Positions 24,918 through 34,731 of a stretch of 64,000 bases of DNA are shown piece by piece. The notes below the pieces were generated by a model. The model did not search any database and had not been told where the DNA came from. It was given only the letters and a program-made list of their open reading frames with translations. Position 1 is the stretch's first letter. The number at the start of each line of letters is the position of its first letter. Both the position numbers and the translations under genes were made by a program. The stretch is taken from assembly GCA_964651475.1 (NCBI GenBank), contig CAZYXV010000009.1, positions 62,001 through 126,000 on the forward strand, in the 5' to 3' direction. The DNA comes from JBGSMF01 sp964651475. Lineage in GTDB: Bacteria > Chloroflexota > Anaerolineae > Fen-1058.

Positions 24918-26879
24918 GCCTGGTTGAGTTGCGCGGGTGCCTGTGCAGGTGGGATAGCGCGAGCATCCCAGGAATGGCCCGTGCTTGCCGGTCCTCTGCA
25001 CCATCGGCGCGCCGCATTTAGGACACGCTACATCCGTAAGCGTGTTTTTTTGTCTCTTGCCGGTTCGCGCCCGGCGCTTTGAGGCTGACGCTTGTGCGTT
25101 TCCTGCGGCTGGCGATTGCGGCCCGGCTGCGGCCACGCTTTGCATCTTGCCCAACGCTTCTTGCAGCGCAAGAGAAAACGGCGTGTAAAAGTCTTGCAGC
25201 ACGGCAACCCAATCCTTTTCACCCCGCGATATATCGTCCAGCCAATCTTCGACCTGAGCCGTAAAGCCATAGTCCATCAGGTTGGAAAACGCAAGGATCA
25301 AGGCGTCGCACGTGACCTCGCCCAATGCGGTAGGGTACAAAAGACGCTGCTCCAGCCTGACGTATTCTCGTTGTTTGAGTGCGTTCACAATGCTGGCATA
25401 CGTGCTGGGCCGCCCAATTCCGCGTTCTTCCATCGCTTTAACTAACGACGCTTCAGTGTAACGCGGAGGCGGTTGGGTAAAGTGTTGCCTGGAGATGAGA
25501 TGGAGCAAATCGAGCGGCTCGCCGGACGCCAGCTCGGGTAATGTTTGTGGCTCGTCCTCATCCACCCTTTTTTCTTCTGGCTCTTGCCACACACGCAAAA
25601 AACCGTCAAAAACCAGTGTGCGCCCCACCGCGCGAAAGAGATAGATTGATTTGTGTTCCACGTTTGCTTCCACGTCCACCGTCACCACGTCGTATATGGC
25701 CGGCGCCATCTGCGAAGCGACAAAGCGCCGCCAAATCAAATCGTACACGCGGAATTGCCGTTCGGATAGGTGCGCCTTGAGCGTATCCGGGTAGCGTTTC
25801 ACGTCAGTTGGGCGGATAGCCTCGTGCGCCTCTTGGGCATTTTTCACTTTGGTCTTGTATATGGGCGGAGTGGGCGGTAGATAATCGCGCCCCACGGTTT
25901 CTTCAATGACCTGCCGCGCGGCAGCCTGGGCTTCTGGCGATACGGCGGTCGAGTCGGTGCGCATGTAGGTGATGAGGCCCACCGGCTTGCCCGCGCCGAT
26001 GTCAATCCCTTCGTATAGCTCTTGGGCGATCTTCATCGTTTCGGCGGGCGCGATGTGCAATCGCGACGAGGCGGCCTGCTGCAAGGTGCTGGTGGTGAAC
26101 GGCGGCCAGGGATGGCGGATTTTCTTTTGAGGCTTGACGGTCTTGACGCGATAGGCCGCGCCTTCCAGGTCGGCGATGATTCGCCCGGCGTCCTCTTTTG
26201 TTTTGAGGTGAATGGCCTGGCCCAGGCCCACCTTTTTATCGCCGATTTGAATCAGGCGCGCCAAAAAATGCTGGCGATGGTCAGCCGGTTTGGCCAGGTC
26301 GGCGTGAATGGTCCAATATTCTTCTGGCACAAAATTGCGAATGTCGCGTTCGCGGTCTACCACTAATCGCAGCGCCACGCTTTGCACGCGCCCGGCGCTT
26401 TTGCCGCCCGTCGTCTTCCACAATAAGGGGCTGATTTGATAGCCGACCAACCGGTCGAGGATGCGCCGCGCCTGTTGCGCGTTTACCAGCGGCATGTTGA
26501 CGCCAGCGGCTGGATGAGCAAAGGCGGCGTGGATGGCATCCGGCGTGATTTCGTGAAAGGCCACGCGCCACACCCCCTGGCCCTTGGGTCTGAGCGCCTG
26601 GAGCAAGTGCCAGGCAATCGCTTCGCCTTCCCGGTCGGGGTCGGTAGCCAGGTAAACTTCTGTGGCGTTTTCCAGAGCGGCGCGCAAGGCCTGGACGGTT
26701 TTTGATTTTTGGCGCAGGAGGTGGTAGGTGGGCTTGAATCTGTGCTCGACGTCAACGCCCAATTCTTTGGCCGGCAAATCGCGTATGTGCCCCATGCTGG
26801 CGCGCACAGCATAGTCCGCGCCCAACATGCGCGCGAGTGTTTTGGCCTTTGCCGGCGATTCGACGATAACCAGTTTCAT
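24915..26879 (-). CDS. topA: DNA topoisomerase I (type IA)
   Basis: Relaxes negative supercoils by single-strand passage. The 654-residue product begins with the TOPRIM domain (LVIVESPAKAKTLARML; ATDPDREGEAIAWHL). The active-site tyrosine is Tyr305 in GLITYMRTDST. The core continues with IGRPSTYASIVNALKQREYV. The C-terminus is short: a basic linker and one zinc ribbon (CPKCGAPM...GPFLGCSRYPTCTGT), fewer than the three of E. coli. ATG 26879 overlaps the stop of the upstream nuclease gene by four bases, so topA is translationally tied to the restriction cassette. Its stop codon lies in the dispersed repeat. Confidence 0.95.
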   Translation of the reverse strand: MKLVIVESPAKAKTLARMLGADYAVRASMGHIRDLPAKELGVDVEHRFKPTYHLLRQKSKTVQALRAALENATEVYLATDPDREGEAIAWHLLQALRPKGQGVWRVAFHEITPDAIHAAFAHPAAGVNMPLVNAQQARRILDRLVGYQISPLLWKTTGGKSAGRVQSVALRLVVDRERDIRNFVPEEYWTIHADLAKPADHRQHFLARLIQIGDKKVGLGQAIHLKTKEDAGRIIADLEGAAYRVKTVKPQKKIRHPWPPFTTSTLQQAASSRLHIAPAETMKIAQELYEGIDIGAGKPVGLITYMRTDSTAVSPEAQAAARQVIEETVGRDYLPPTPPIYKTKVKNAQEAHEAIRPTDVKRYPDTLKAHLSERQFRVYDLIWRRFVASQMAPAIYDVVTVDVEANVEHKSIYLFRAVGRTLVFDGFLRVWQEPEEKRVDEDEPQTLPELASGEPLDLLHLISRQHFTQPPPRYTEASLVKAMEERGIGRPSTYASIVNALKQREYVRLEQRLLYPTALGEVTCDALILAFSNLMDYGFTAQVEDWLDDISRGEKDWVAVLQDFYTPFSLALQEALGKMQSVAAAGPQSPAAGNAQASASKRRARTGKRQKNTLTDVACPKCGAPMVQRTGKHGPFLGCSRYPTCTGTRATQPG

Positions 26880-27556
26880 GAACGTGACTGAGCCGACTCT
26901 GCTATACGTACCTCAAGTTCATCTATTGTTTCTGGTTCCTCTTCGTCTTGGATAAACTCATCGCCCAAGTCACTCATTCCCAATTCCCGTTTGGCAAAAG
27001 TGCGTCTTGCTTTGATGTTCAAAATATCAACAATGCGCGTCCTATCCTCAGCAATGCGCTTGACATCCTCATCTTCGAGCAAGATAACATAATAACGACT
27101 TACATCGTTTACTTGGTTGGCGTAATTCACGGCATCACTTGCAAACTTGCTCGTTGTTATGACCATGACGACATCGGCTTTCGTCAAAAAAGTTAGGCCC
27201 ACTTCCTTTGCAATTACATCAACCCCAACCTTGCTTTTCTGGTTCTTGCATTGTATTTGCCAACGGTTGTAGATAATCTTATCGGACGCAGCCAATACAT
27301 CAACTTCACCGCCGCCAGTAGCTTCCCAATGCCGCAAACGCCATTTGGAAAAACGCAAGCCAAGCAACCGAATAATCCAAACTGCAAATAACTCGAGCGC
27401 AATTCCGCGAATATGCTTGTCTTTATTCTCTAAATCAGCCACCACACTTTCGAACTGCCGATCAAGATCAGTTGAGGCCAGTTCGGTTACATCGGCAAGA
27501 TTTTGGATGAGCGGTTGTAAAATTTCGCGCTTTGCCTTCTCCGTCAACTTGACCAA
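26876..27556 (-). CDS. Mrr-like restriction endonuclease subunit
   Basis: A 226-residue protein, the third gene of a methyltransferase/winged-helix/nuclease cassette. Its middle carries a PD-(D/E)xK core of Mrr type: GGGEVDVLAAS (about 86-96) followed by RWQIQCKNQKSKVGVDVIAKEVG (Q-x-K form of the catalytic strand) and then VVMVITTSKFASDAVNYA. An N-terminal helical part (1-70) and an acidic tail flank it. There is no separate DNA-reading domain, which may be supplied by the neighbour. The DNA is AT-richer than topA and ftsH. It overlaps the upstream gene by 13 bases and topA by 4. Confidence 0.8.
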   Translation of the reverse strand: MVKLTEKAKREILQPLIQNLADVTELASTDLDRQFESVVADLENKDKHIRGIALELFAVWIIRLLGLRFSKWRLRHWEATGGGEVDVLAASDKIIYNRWQIQCKNQKSKVGVDVIAKEVGLTFLTKADVVMVITTSKFASDAVNYANQVNDVSRYYVILLEDEDVKRIAEDRTRIVDILNIKARRTFAKRELGMSDLGDEFIQDEEEPETIDELEVRIAESAQSRS

Positions 27557-28374
27557 ATGGGGCTTGCGCCTCTACCTCCCGTTGTCTTTTCTGTCTCAAT
27601 CAATCCAATTAAGGCCAAAGGCTCTAATACATCTTTGACCAGATTTTTAGTCGTCAAGCGAATCTTGTAAACACTACGAGTATGGTTCGCGATTCTGTTG
27701 GATGGTGTGAATTCTTGCACATCTAAACTGATTAACGAGAGAAGGAAATGCTTTTGCTCCGGGGTCAAATGGTAAAGCTCGTCTATGATGTCAGCATCTA
27801 CTTTCAAAATGTCATAGATCACATCCCAGTTGACTTGATAGCCCGTAGACCGAAATACTCCAGCCTGAGCAAGCCACTCTCTCATGGTACTGACATACGT
27901 TGAGTTGGGTGGTATCTTGATGCCGAGGTCGTTCAATTCTTCACCCAGGTATTCCAGCGTTACATGTTCGCCTCTAGCGCGGATATTTTCGATCAGCCTG
28001 GCAACAAGTAACCCTTCAAGGTTTGTGAGGATGTGAACTGCGAAATGACGGTGAACAGCGTCGGGGTTAGACTTGAGCGCCAAAAGCTCTCCCGTCAAAT
28101 CAGTGATCCTGTAGCTCTTGCCGCCGTCGCCAAACTGAATTAGCCCGTAAGCGTTTAGCGACAGAACGCAGTTCATTGCCATCTTGGTCGAGTTCTCGTC
28201 TCGCTGCGCAGGGTCGCGCCCGTGTTCTTTATAGTAACGGGTGCGAATTTCGCCCTGAAGTTTGTAGCGGTCCGGTTGACAATCAATACATAGTTGCAGC
28301 AAATCGGTCAAGGCATATTTCTTCGGGTCAAATTGGTCGCCATAAGTAAAACGCCGTCGTTTGATAATGGTCAC
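27544..28374 (-). CDS. Unrecognised winged-helix-like protein of the restriction cassette
   Basis: 276 residues with no family I can name. The secondary-structure pattern suggests repeated winged-helix units: about 45-95 (CVLSLNAYGLIQFGDGGKSYRITD), about 140-185 (HVTLEYLGEELNDLGIKIPP) and about 215-270 (HTRSVYKIRLTTKNLVKDVL). It lies between the methyltransferase and the Mrr-like nuclease with overlaps of 4 and 13 bases. It is therefore probably the DNA-recognition or regulatory subunit of a split restriction enzyme. That role is inferred from context only. Confidence 0.65.
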   Translation of the reverse strand: MTIIKRRRFTYGDQFDPKKYALTDLLQLCIDCQPDRYKLQGEIRTRYYKEHGRDPAQRDENSTKMAMNCVLSLNAYGLIQFGDGGKSYRITDLTGELLALKSNPDAVHRHFAVHILTNLEGLLVARLIENIRARGEHVTLEYLGEELNDLGIKIPPNSTYVSTMREWLAQAGVFRSTGYQVNWDVIYDILKVDADIIDELYHLTPEQKHFLLSLISLDVQEFTPSNRIANHTRSVYKIRLTTKNLVKDVLEPLALIGLIETEKTTGGRGASPIWSS

Positions 28375-29462
28375 ACCTCTATATCCTCACGTGCAAGGTA
28401 TTCCTCATCTTGCTCATCGCGCAATAGATGCCGTTTATCAGCAGGCGGTAATTCAAATAATGAGTTTTGGGTAGCCTGAGCTTGGTTAGGTTCTTTCCTC
28501 GTATCGCCATTATCAACGAATCTAAATATTGCGCCTTTCAAGTAATCCTCGTATTGTTCAATGGCAATCCAGTGGCGTCCCATCATCTCTGCCACATATC
28601 CGGTCATGTTGCTTCCCGCAAATGGATCAAGAACCATATCTCCAGCTTCCGTACAGAGGCCGATAGCAAACTCGGGTAGAGCTCGCGGAAAACGCGCCGG
28701 GTGTGGTTGAATCCCATTCTCACGACATAGCCTAAGGTATTGGTCGTTGCTGGACGTGTTTGAAGCTGAAATAACATTCACCGCTATAGCGTCGCCGATT
28801 TGTATATCTGCATCGGTTAACCCACTAATCAAGTTGGGAGGAATAGCGCCACTATTATCTTGCATAAACTTGTCGCTGATGTCATGCTCGGAGGGTCTCT
28901 TTTTAGGTTTGTAGCCTTGCTCCATTAATTTGAGCTGAGATTCACTATAAGGTTTCAGCACGCCCCGATTATTGGCTTTCGGATGCGCGTCCAAACTGAG
29001 CCACCAAACCGTGTTGACAGCATCCTTGACACGCTCTCTGCGAACTGTTACCCACTCTGCAGGAGTTGGCAACTTGGCAGGGTTGTACCAATATAACTCT
29101 TGAGCCAGGTTAAAACCAGCCCCGCCTTCCTCAATCGGTTTACATAAACATAAAACTAACTCGTAATGATAAAGGCTGCGTACCGGGATACCTCTCACCC
29201 AAGTGCCGCCAATGTCAATAACGAGTGAGCCTTGTGGTTTGAGAATACGCGCAAACTCACGCGCAAATTGCAAGAACCATTCTACGTATTCATCGGCATG
29301 AACGTTACCGTAAGCCTTTTTCCGCAATAAAGCAAATGGCGGTGAGGTGCATATCAGGTCTATTGATTGCGGAGGTATCTTGGGCAAGAGGCGCAAAGAA
29401 TCGCCCCAATAGGCGTTTCCTAATTTGGTCGAAAAATAAGGTGCTTCGCTCTGAATTTCCAT
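28371..29462 (-). CDS. DNA methyltransferase, beta-type (N4-cytosine or N6-adenine)
   Basis: First gene of the minus-strand modification/restriction cassette, 363 residues. The catalytic motif IV comes first (LICTSPPFALLRKKAYG, about 36-52) and SAM motif I comes near the end (DPFAGSNMTGYVAEMMGRHWIAIE, about 293-316). The target-recognition region between them is about 240 residues. This order marks the beta group; Phe after SPP is common among N4-cytosine enzymes. The gene starts 18 bases after ftsH ends on the same strand and lacks a clear promoter, so it may depend on ftsH transcription. The DNA is AT-rich compared with ftsH, which suggests a transferred insertion. Confidence 0.87.
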   Translation of the reverse strand: MEIQSEAPYFSTKLGNAYWGDSLRLLPKIPPQSIDLICTSPPFALLRKKAYGNVHADEYVEWFLQFAREFARILKPQGSLVIDIGGTWVRGIPVRSLYHYELVLCLCKPIEEGGAGFNLAQELYWYNPAKLPTPAEWVTVRRERVKDAVNTVWWLSLDAHPKANNRGVLKPYSESQLKLMEQGYKPKKRPSEHDISDKFMQDNSGAIPPNLISGLTDADIQIGDAIAVNVISASNTSSNDQYLRLCRENGIQPHPARFPRALPEFAIGLCTEAGDMVLDPFAGSNMTGYVAEMMGRHWIAIEQYEDYLKGAIFRFVDNGDTRKEPNQAQATQNSLFELPPADKRHLLRDEQDEEYLAREDIEV

Positions 29463-29480
29463 CAGTTTCTTGGAAATATC

Positions 29481-31397
29481 CTACACGGGTGTAGGCGCCA
29501 GGCGCGGCGTCCCGGCCGAGGGCTGCGCGCGGGGCGGCATGGGCCTGGGCTCAAGGTGCCCTGGCTCGGCGCTTGGCGGAATGGGAACGCCGGTATACAA
29601 CGCCTCAAATTCGGCCTGGCCGATGGTCTCGACTTCGAGCAAGCGCAACGCTACGGCTTCCAGCCGGTCTCTCATTTCGGTCAGGATGGCGATGGCGCGC
29701 TTGTAGGCATGGTTCACAATCTCGCGCACCTCGTTATCAATCTCTTGCGCCACGATCTCGCTATAGTCGCGCTGCTCGCCCAGTTCTTTGCCCAAAAAGA
29801 CCAGGGTCTCGCGCCGGCCAAACGTCATCGGCCCCAGTTTTTCACTCATGCCGTAGCGGGTGACCATGGCGCGCGCCAGTTCACTCACGCGCTCCAGGTC
29901 GTCGCGCGCGCCAGTCGTCGTTTCTCCAAAAACAATTTCCTCGGCGGCGCGGCCCCCCAACGCAATCACCAGCGTATCGAGGAAGCGAGCGCGGCTGCCC
30001 AGGTGGCGGTCTTCGCTCGGCGGCGAGAAAGTATAACCCAGCGCCGTGCCGCGCGCGATGATGCTGATTTTTTGAATGGGGTCGCTGTTGGGCAGGCTGC
30101 GCGCCGCGACGGCGTGCCCGGCTTCGTGGTAAGCCACGATGCGCTTTTCTTGTTCGCTGAGGACGCGGCTCTTGCGTTGCGGGCCGGCCACCACGCGCTC
30201 GATGGCTTCTTCAAAATCGGGCATACCAATCGCTTTCCTGTTGCGCCGGGCGGCCAGGATGGCGGCTTCGTTGACGACGTTTTCTATATCCGCGCCCACA
30301 AAACCCGGCGTGCTTTTGGCGAGTATGTCCAGGTCAATATCTCCGCCCAACGGCTTGCCGCGCAGGTGGACTTGAAAGATCTCTTTACGCCCTTTGATAT
30401 CTGGTTGGTCGAGGATGACGCGCCGATCAAAGCGACCGGGCCGCAGCAAGGCCGGGTCGAGAATGTCGGGACGGTTGGTGGCGGCTACGATGATGACGTT
30501 TGTATCGGTGCTGAATCCGTCCATCTCCACCAGGATTTGGTTGAGCGTCTGCTCGCGCTCGTCGTTGGCGTTGCCCAGGCCCGCGCCGCGATGCCGCCCG
30601 ACGGCGTCAATCTCGTCCACGAACACGATGCACGGGCTGTGGCGCTTGGCCTGGTCGAACAAATCCCGCACGCGGCTGGCGCCCACGCCCACAAACATTT
30701 CCACAAATTCCGAGCCGGAGATGGAAAAGAACGGCACGCCCGCTTCGCCCGACACGGCCTTGGCCAGCAGGGTCTTGCCGCAGCCGGGCGGCCCCACCAT
30801 CAACACGCCTTTGGGGATGCGCGCGCCCAGCTGGATGAATTTTTCCGGTTCTTTGAGGAACTCGACGATTTCGGCCAGTTCTTGCTTGGATTCGTCCACC
30901 CCCGCCACGTCGGCAAAAGTTACCGTGGGCTGTTCGGCGTTGGCGATGCGCGCTTTGCTTTTGCCGAACGAAAACGCCTGTCCATTAGAAGATTGCGCCT
31001 GGCGATAGATGTACCAGATGAATCCGCCCACCATTAATACCGGCAACAGGTAAAAGGCGAGTTGGATGATCTCGTCGTACCGAACCGGCTCTACCACACT
31101 AATCTCGATTCTCGACAAGTCAGCCGCCGTGATTCCGTATACGGCTAACTGCTCGGCAATGCTGGAATCCGGCTCCTTGCGCAACACGCCGTCCCGGCGG
31201 TCATTTTTAAATTTAACTGTGATTTCGTCTCCGCCGATTTGCAGCTTTTGCACCTGGTTGGCCTGGATGGCCTTGACCAGTTGCGTGATTTGCAAATCGT
31301 TCGACGGTGTAGAACGTGTCAGATTGTTCGCGACGATGGCGACAATGATTACCAGCAGAACGATATAAACCAACAAATTTCGATTTCGCTCGCCCAA
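29481..31397 (-). CDS. ftsH: ATP-dependent zinc metalloprotease FtsH
   Basis: A membrane-anchored hexameric AAA protease that degrades damaged membrane and regulatory proteins. Two membrane segments (about 9-27 and 105-125) enclose an external domain. Then come Walker A GPPGCGKT (202-209), Walker B VFVDEIDAVG and the zinc motif HEAGH (424-428) followed by the protease domain. The C-terminus is Pro-rich. The start is taken as TTG 31397, preceded by GGAGGG at five bases. A TTG at 31421 gives eight more residues but has no ribosome-binding site and would lie almost at the transcript start implied by TATAAT at 31439-31434. Confidence 0.95.
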   Translation of the reverse strand: MGERNRNLLVYIVLLVIIVAIVANNLTRSTPSNDLQITQLVKAIQANQVQKLQIGGDEITVKFKNDRRDGVLRKEPDSSIAEQLAVYGITAADLSRIEISVVEPVRYDEIIQLAFYLLPVLMVGGFIWYIYRQAQSSNGQAFSFGKSKARIANAEQPTVTFADVAGVDESKQELAEIVEFLKEPEKFIQLGARIPKGVLMVGPPGCGKTLLAKAVSGEAGVPFFSISGSEFVEMFVGVGASRVRDLFDQAKRHSPCIVFVDEIDAVGRHRGAGLGNANDEREQTLNQILVEMDGFSTDTNVIIVAATNRPDILDPALLRPGRFDRRVILDQPDIKGRKEIFQVHLRGKPLGGDIDLDILAKSTPGFVGADIENVVNEAAILAARRNRKAIGMPDFEEAIERVVAGPQRKSRVLSEQEKRIVAYHEAGHAVAARSLPNSDPIQKISIIARGTALGYTFSPPSEDRHLGSRARFLDTLVIALGGRAAEEIVFGETTTGARDDLERVSELARAMVTRYGMSEKLGPMTFGRRETLVFLGKELGEQRDYSEIVAQEIDNEVREIVNHAYKRAIAILTEMRDRLEAVALRLLEVETIGQAEFEALYTGVPIPPSAEPGHLEPRPMPPRAQPSAGTPRLAPTPV

Positions 31398-31460
31398 AAT
31401 ACCCTCCCATCTTGTGTCCAACTTGCCATTCTATTATACATCAAAATCATTAGAGAAACA

Positions 31461-32285
31461 TTAGAATATGTAAAGCGCTCCCAATCCGGCGGCTATCACG
31501 GCGCCCGCCAGCGTGCTGGCGAAATTCACCCAATCGTTGTTGAGCCATTTCCAGCCGCGCACGTGGCGAGTGGGAGAGCCACAGCGATGCACCAACTTTT
31601 CGGTTTCTTTGTGGCATACGTCGCAACGATATATCCCCTGTACCGTCGCGCCCAACACGCTATCGGCCATGGCGCCGATAAAGCCGGCCAATGCGCCCAC
31701 AGCGGCCAGGGCGGTTGCCAGGTTGAGCATTTCGCCCATGCTCCAGCGAAACGCCGCCGCCAATACCGAGACGATGCCCGCGCCCAGCAGAGCCGCGCCG
31801 GCGCCATCCCACGTCACCGCGCCCGAGGTGCCAGGCGTCACGAGCTTCCCCGTAGTAATCAGGCGCGGCACGTCTTCGCTCAGCACGCCCAACTCGGTTG
31901 CCCACGTATCGGCATTGGCCTCGGCCAGCGCGCCCACGAACGCAAATAGCCACAACGGGTGAGGAAACAGAGCGTGACCTATTGCCAACGCCGCCGCCAG
32001 CCCTCCATTCGCCAATGCTTGCCACAAGTCGCGCGGCCCGCCCTTGGCAAATTCCTGGCTGACCTGCGATTTATCGGACTTTTTGTAAGCGGTGAGCAGT
32101 GTAGAGGACACGAAGAACGCGATGAGCAACACTCCCCAATCCCAACCGCCGAAACCAAAAATCGCCGTGCCCGTCAGGATTGCGCCAATCAAGCCGCTGC
32201 GCGTGAGAGCGCGCCGGGTAAAAGCCAGCAGGCCAATGCCCGCGCTCAAAACGAATCCCATCAAAAGAGGTAATATATAAGCCAT
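31461..32285 (-). CDS. DUF92/TMEM19-family membrane protein
   Basis: A polytopic membrane protein of 274 residues with about six to seven hydrophobic segments. The DUF92 signatures are present: GGPRDLWQALANGGLAA, EANADTWATELGVLSE (an acidic D-x-W-A-E-L core) and TPGTSGAVTWDGAGAALLGA. Plant VTE6 in this family is a phytyl-phosphate kinase, so an isoprenoid-phosphate kinase role is possible; the bacterial members are uncharacterised. A small Cys-containing loop (CDVCHKETEKLVHRCG) could bind metal. ATG 32285 is preferred over TTG 32303. It lies 18 bases after mutS2. Confidence 0.85.
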   Translation of the reverse strand: MAYILPLLMGFVLSAGIGLLAFTRRALTRSGLIGAILTGTAIFGFGGWDWGVLLIAFFVSSTLLTAYKKSDKSQVSQEFAKGGPRDLWQALANGGLAAALAIGHALFPHPLWLFAFVGALAEANADTWATELGVLSEDVPRLITTGKLVTPGTSGAVTWDGAGAALLGAGIVSVLAAAFRWSMGEMLNLATALAAVGALAGFIGAMADSVLGATVQGIYRCDVCHKETEKLVHRCGSPTRHVRGWKWLNNDWVNFASTLAGAVIAAGLGALYIF

Positions 32286-32303
32286 ACCACAGCACCTATG
32301 CAA

Positions 32304-34727
32304 TTACGCGCCATCTCCTACCAGCCACGCCACCGTCACGCCGTCGCCGCCCTCGCCTTCTTTGCCCGACTCGAAAGTTTTGATCAGCGCGTGCTTTTTC
32401 AAAGTGTCGCGGACGGCGCGCTTGAGCGCGCCAGTGCCGTGCCCGTGAATGATGCGCACCCACGGCAGGCTGGCGCGAAAGGCATTATCTATGTAACGGT
32501 CCAGTTGGATCAAGGCGTCTTCGGTCAACTGCCCACGCAGGTCCAGTTCCATGCCAGGCGAGGCAGAAAAGCTGCGCGCCGCCGGGCGTTGAGCGGCGCC
32601 CAAAGAGGCCGGTTCGGGCGAAGCGCGCCATTCTAATTCATCCACCGGCAAACGCAGGCGCAATCGCCCGGCCTGCACCTCGGCTTCGCGCCCGTCAACC
32701 GAAAGCACGTTGCCTTCGGTTTTGAGGCGTGCTACCCAAACACGGTCGCCCTCAGCGACCGGATGGCGCGGCTCGGGCATCGCCACAGGCGACGTTTTAG
32801 GCATAGCCGTTTTAGCCAGCTCGGCCCGGCGCGCCTCAATCGCAGCCAACTCGGCGGCGTGCACTTGTGAAAGCCGGCCGCGCAGCGCGCGTATTTCGTC
32901 TTCGAGCGCGTCCAGCCTGGCGCGCGCTTCCTGGCGCGCTGTGTCCAGCACCTCTCGCCGTTCTTGCTCGATATTGGACAGGCGCTCGCGCAGTTCTTTT
33001 TCGATGCGCTCGGCCTCGGCCTGGGCGCGCGCTGCAGCTTGATGGGCAGCCTGGGCCTCGGCGCGCGCGCGGTGAATATCGGCAAGCAGATCCTCGGCGT
33101 GCAAAGCGCCTTCGGCCACCATTGCCCGCGCCGCATCCACCATCGCAGCGTCCAGCCCCAGCCGCGTGGCGATGGCAAAGGCGTTGCTGCGCCCCGGCAG
33201 GCCAATGCTCAAGCGGTAGGTGGGTGAAAGCGTCTCTGGGTCAAACTCGACGCTGGCGTTGATGGCGCCCGGCGTGATGCTGGGCAGCGCCCAGGCTTTT
33301 AACTCGGGATAATGCGTGGCGACCAGCGTGGTCACGCTGCGCGCGCGCAAGTATTCCAGGATGGCGCGCGCCAACGCCGCGCCTTCGCCCGGATCGGTGC
33401 CGGCGCCTAGTTCGTCCAGCAGCACCAGCGCGCGATGGTCTGCCAGGCCCAAAAAGCTGATCAGGTTGACCATGTGCGCCGAAAAGGTGGATAGATTTTG
33501 CTCAATGGATTGCTCGTCGCCAATATCAGCATAGATGTGCTTAAAGACCGAAAGCGCGCTGCCTTCGCCGGCCGGGATGTGCAAGCCGCAGTAGGCCATC
33601 AGGCACAGCAACCCGACGGTTTTGAGCGCGACCGTTTTGCCGCCAGTGTTGGGGCCGGTGATGACAACGATAAAGGTTTGGTCGTCCAGCACTACGTCTA
33701 TCGGCACCACGCGCTCCGGGTCGAGCAAGGGGTGGCGCGCCTGAACGAGTTTGAGCGTTGTGCCGGGATGCAGGTGGTCGCGCTCCCCCGCTTGCGAGGC
33801 CGGGGAAAGGTGGGGAGTTTTGAGCGGGACGATGTGCGGCTCGGCGGCGTGGATGGCCTCGGCGTAACTGGCGCACGCGAACACCATGTCAAGCTCGGCC
33901 AGCGTTTCGACGGTGCGCGTGATATAGACTCCTTCTTCAGCCACCATGGCCGAGAGCGCCGCCAATACCTTTTCGACGATGCGTTGCTCGCGCAGTTCCA
34001 ACTCTCGCAAGCGGTTGCCCATGTCCACGCAAGAAAGCGGCTCGATGAACAAGGTCGCGCCGGAGGAGGATTGATCGTGCACTACGCCGGGCAGCCGCCC
34101 TTTGAAATCGGCTTTGACTGGAATGACATAGCGCCCCGAGCGCTGCGTGATGAGCGCCTCTTGCAAATAGGGCGCGTTGCGCGACGCGGTGAGAATGCGG
34201 TTGAGCTTGTCAAACAAGCGATCGTGCGCCTCGCGCATCTCGCGGCGCACCGCGGCCAGCTCCGGGCTGGCGTCGTCGCGCACTTCGGCGCGGCCGGCTT
34301 GCGCCGGCGCGTCGTCAATGCACCGCTCAATCTCTTCGACGACGTCGCCGCTTTCGACGATGCGCCCGGCAATAGCAGCCAGCAAGGGAAACTGGTTTTG
34401 CGCGCGGGTGAGTGTGCGGTGAATAGAGCGCGCTACCGAGAGTGTATCGCGAATTTCCAGCAACTCGTAGGGCAAGATCAAGACGCCGTGTTCGGCGCGA
34501 TCTACCAGGGGACGGACGTCGTGCACGCCGCCCAGCCGGACGTCGGCGTTGCCCGACAACAAGGTGCGCGCTTCGCGTGTAACTTTTAACCGGCGCTCGA
34601 CCTCGATGGGTTCGGACGAGGGTGTAAGCTGGGCGCACAACGCCTGGCCAGCGGAAAACGACGCATAGTTCGCCAGGCGAGTGAGCACCTTGGCAAGTTC
34701 AAGCGTGACGAAATGTTTCGAGTCCAC
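32304..34727 (-). CDS. mutS2: MutS2 ATPase/endonuclease with Smr domain
   Basis: A MutS paralogue outside mismatch repair. Known members suppress recombination or rescue collided ribosomes. The 807-residue product lacks the mismatch-reading domains. It has clamp/lever helices (about 10-320), an ATPase with Walker A GPNTGGKT (358-365) and Walker B VLLDELGAGTDPGEGAAL, a long coiled coil rich in Ala/Arg/Glu (about 500-620), a KOW-like strand region, and a C-terminal Smr nuclease (LDLRGQ ... IIHGHGTGALK). The start is GTG 34727, four bases after cvpA; the longer frame upstream runs through cvpA. Confidence 0.95.
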   Translation of the reverse strand: MDSKHFVTLELAKVLTRLANYASFSAGQALCAQLTPSSEPIEVERRLKVTREARTLLSGNADVRLGGVHDVRPLVDRAEHGVLILPYELLEIRDTLSVARSIHRTLTRAQNQFPLLAAIAGRIVESGDVVEEIERCIDDAPAQAGRAEVRDDASPELAAVRREMREAHDRLFDKLNRILTASRNAPYLQEALITQRSGRYVIPVKADFKGRLPGVVHDQSSSGATLFIEPLSCVDMGNRLRELELREQRIVEKVLAALSAMVAEEGVYITRTVETLAELDMVFACASYAEAIHAAEPHIVPLKTPHLSPASQAGERDHLHPGTTLKLVQARHPLLDPERVVPIDVVLDDQTFIVVITGPNTGGKTVALKTVGLLCLMAYCGLHIPAGEGSALSVFKHIYADIGDEQSIEQNLSTFSAHMVNLISFLGLADHRALVLLDELGAGTDPGEGAALARAILEYLRARSVTTLVATHYPELKAWALPSITPGAINASVEFDPETLSPTYRLSIGLPGRSNAFAIATRLGLDAAMVDAARAMVAEGALHAEDLLADIHRARAEAQAAHQAAARAQAEAERIEKELRERLSNIEQERREVLDTARQEARARLDALEDEIRALRGRLSQVHAAELAAIEARRAELAKTAMPKTSPVAMPEPRHPVAEGDRVWVARLKTEGNVLSVDGREAEVQAGRLRLRLPVDELEWRASPEPASLGAAQRPAARSFSASPGMELDLRGQLTEDALIQLDRYIDNAFRASLPWVRIIHGHGTGALKRAVRDTLKKHALIKTFESGKEGEGGDGVTVAWLVGDGA

Positions 34728-34731
34728 AATG

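Noticed and set aside
29556..31037. 493-residue open frame antisense to ftsH
   Set aside because: Shadow; composition mirrors the ftsH third-position bias and there is no recognisable domain.
33498..34589. 363-residue open frame antisense to mutS2
   Set aside because: Shadow with no family features inside a certain gene.
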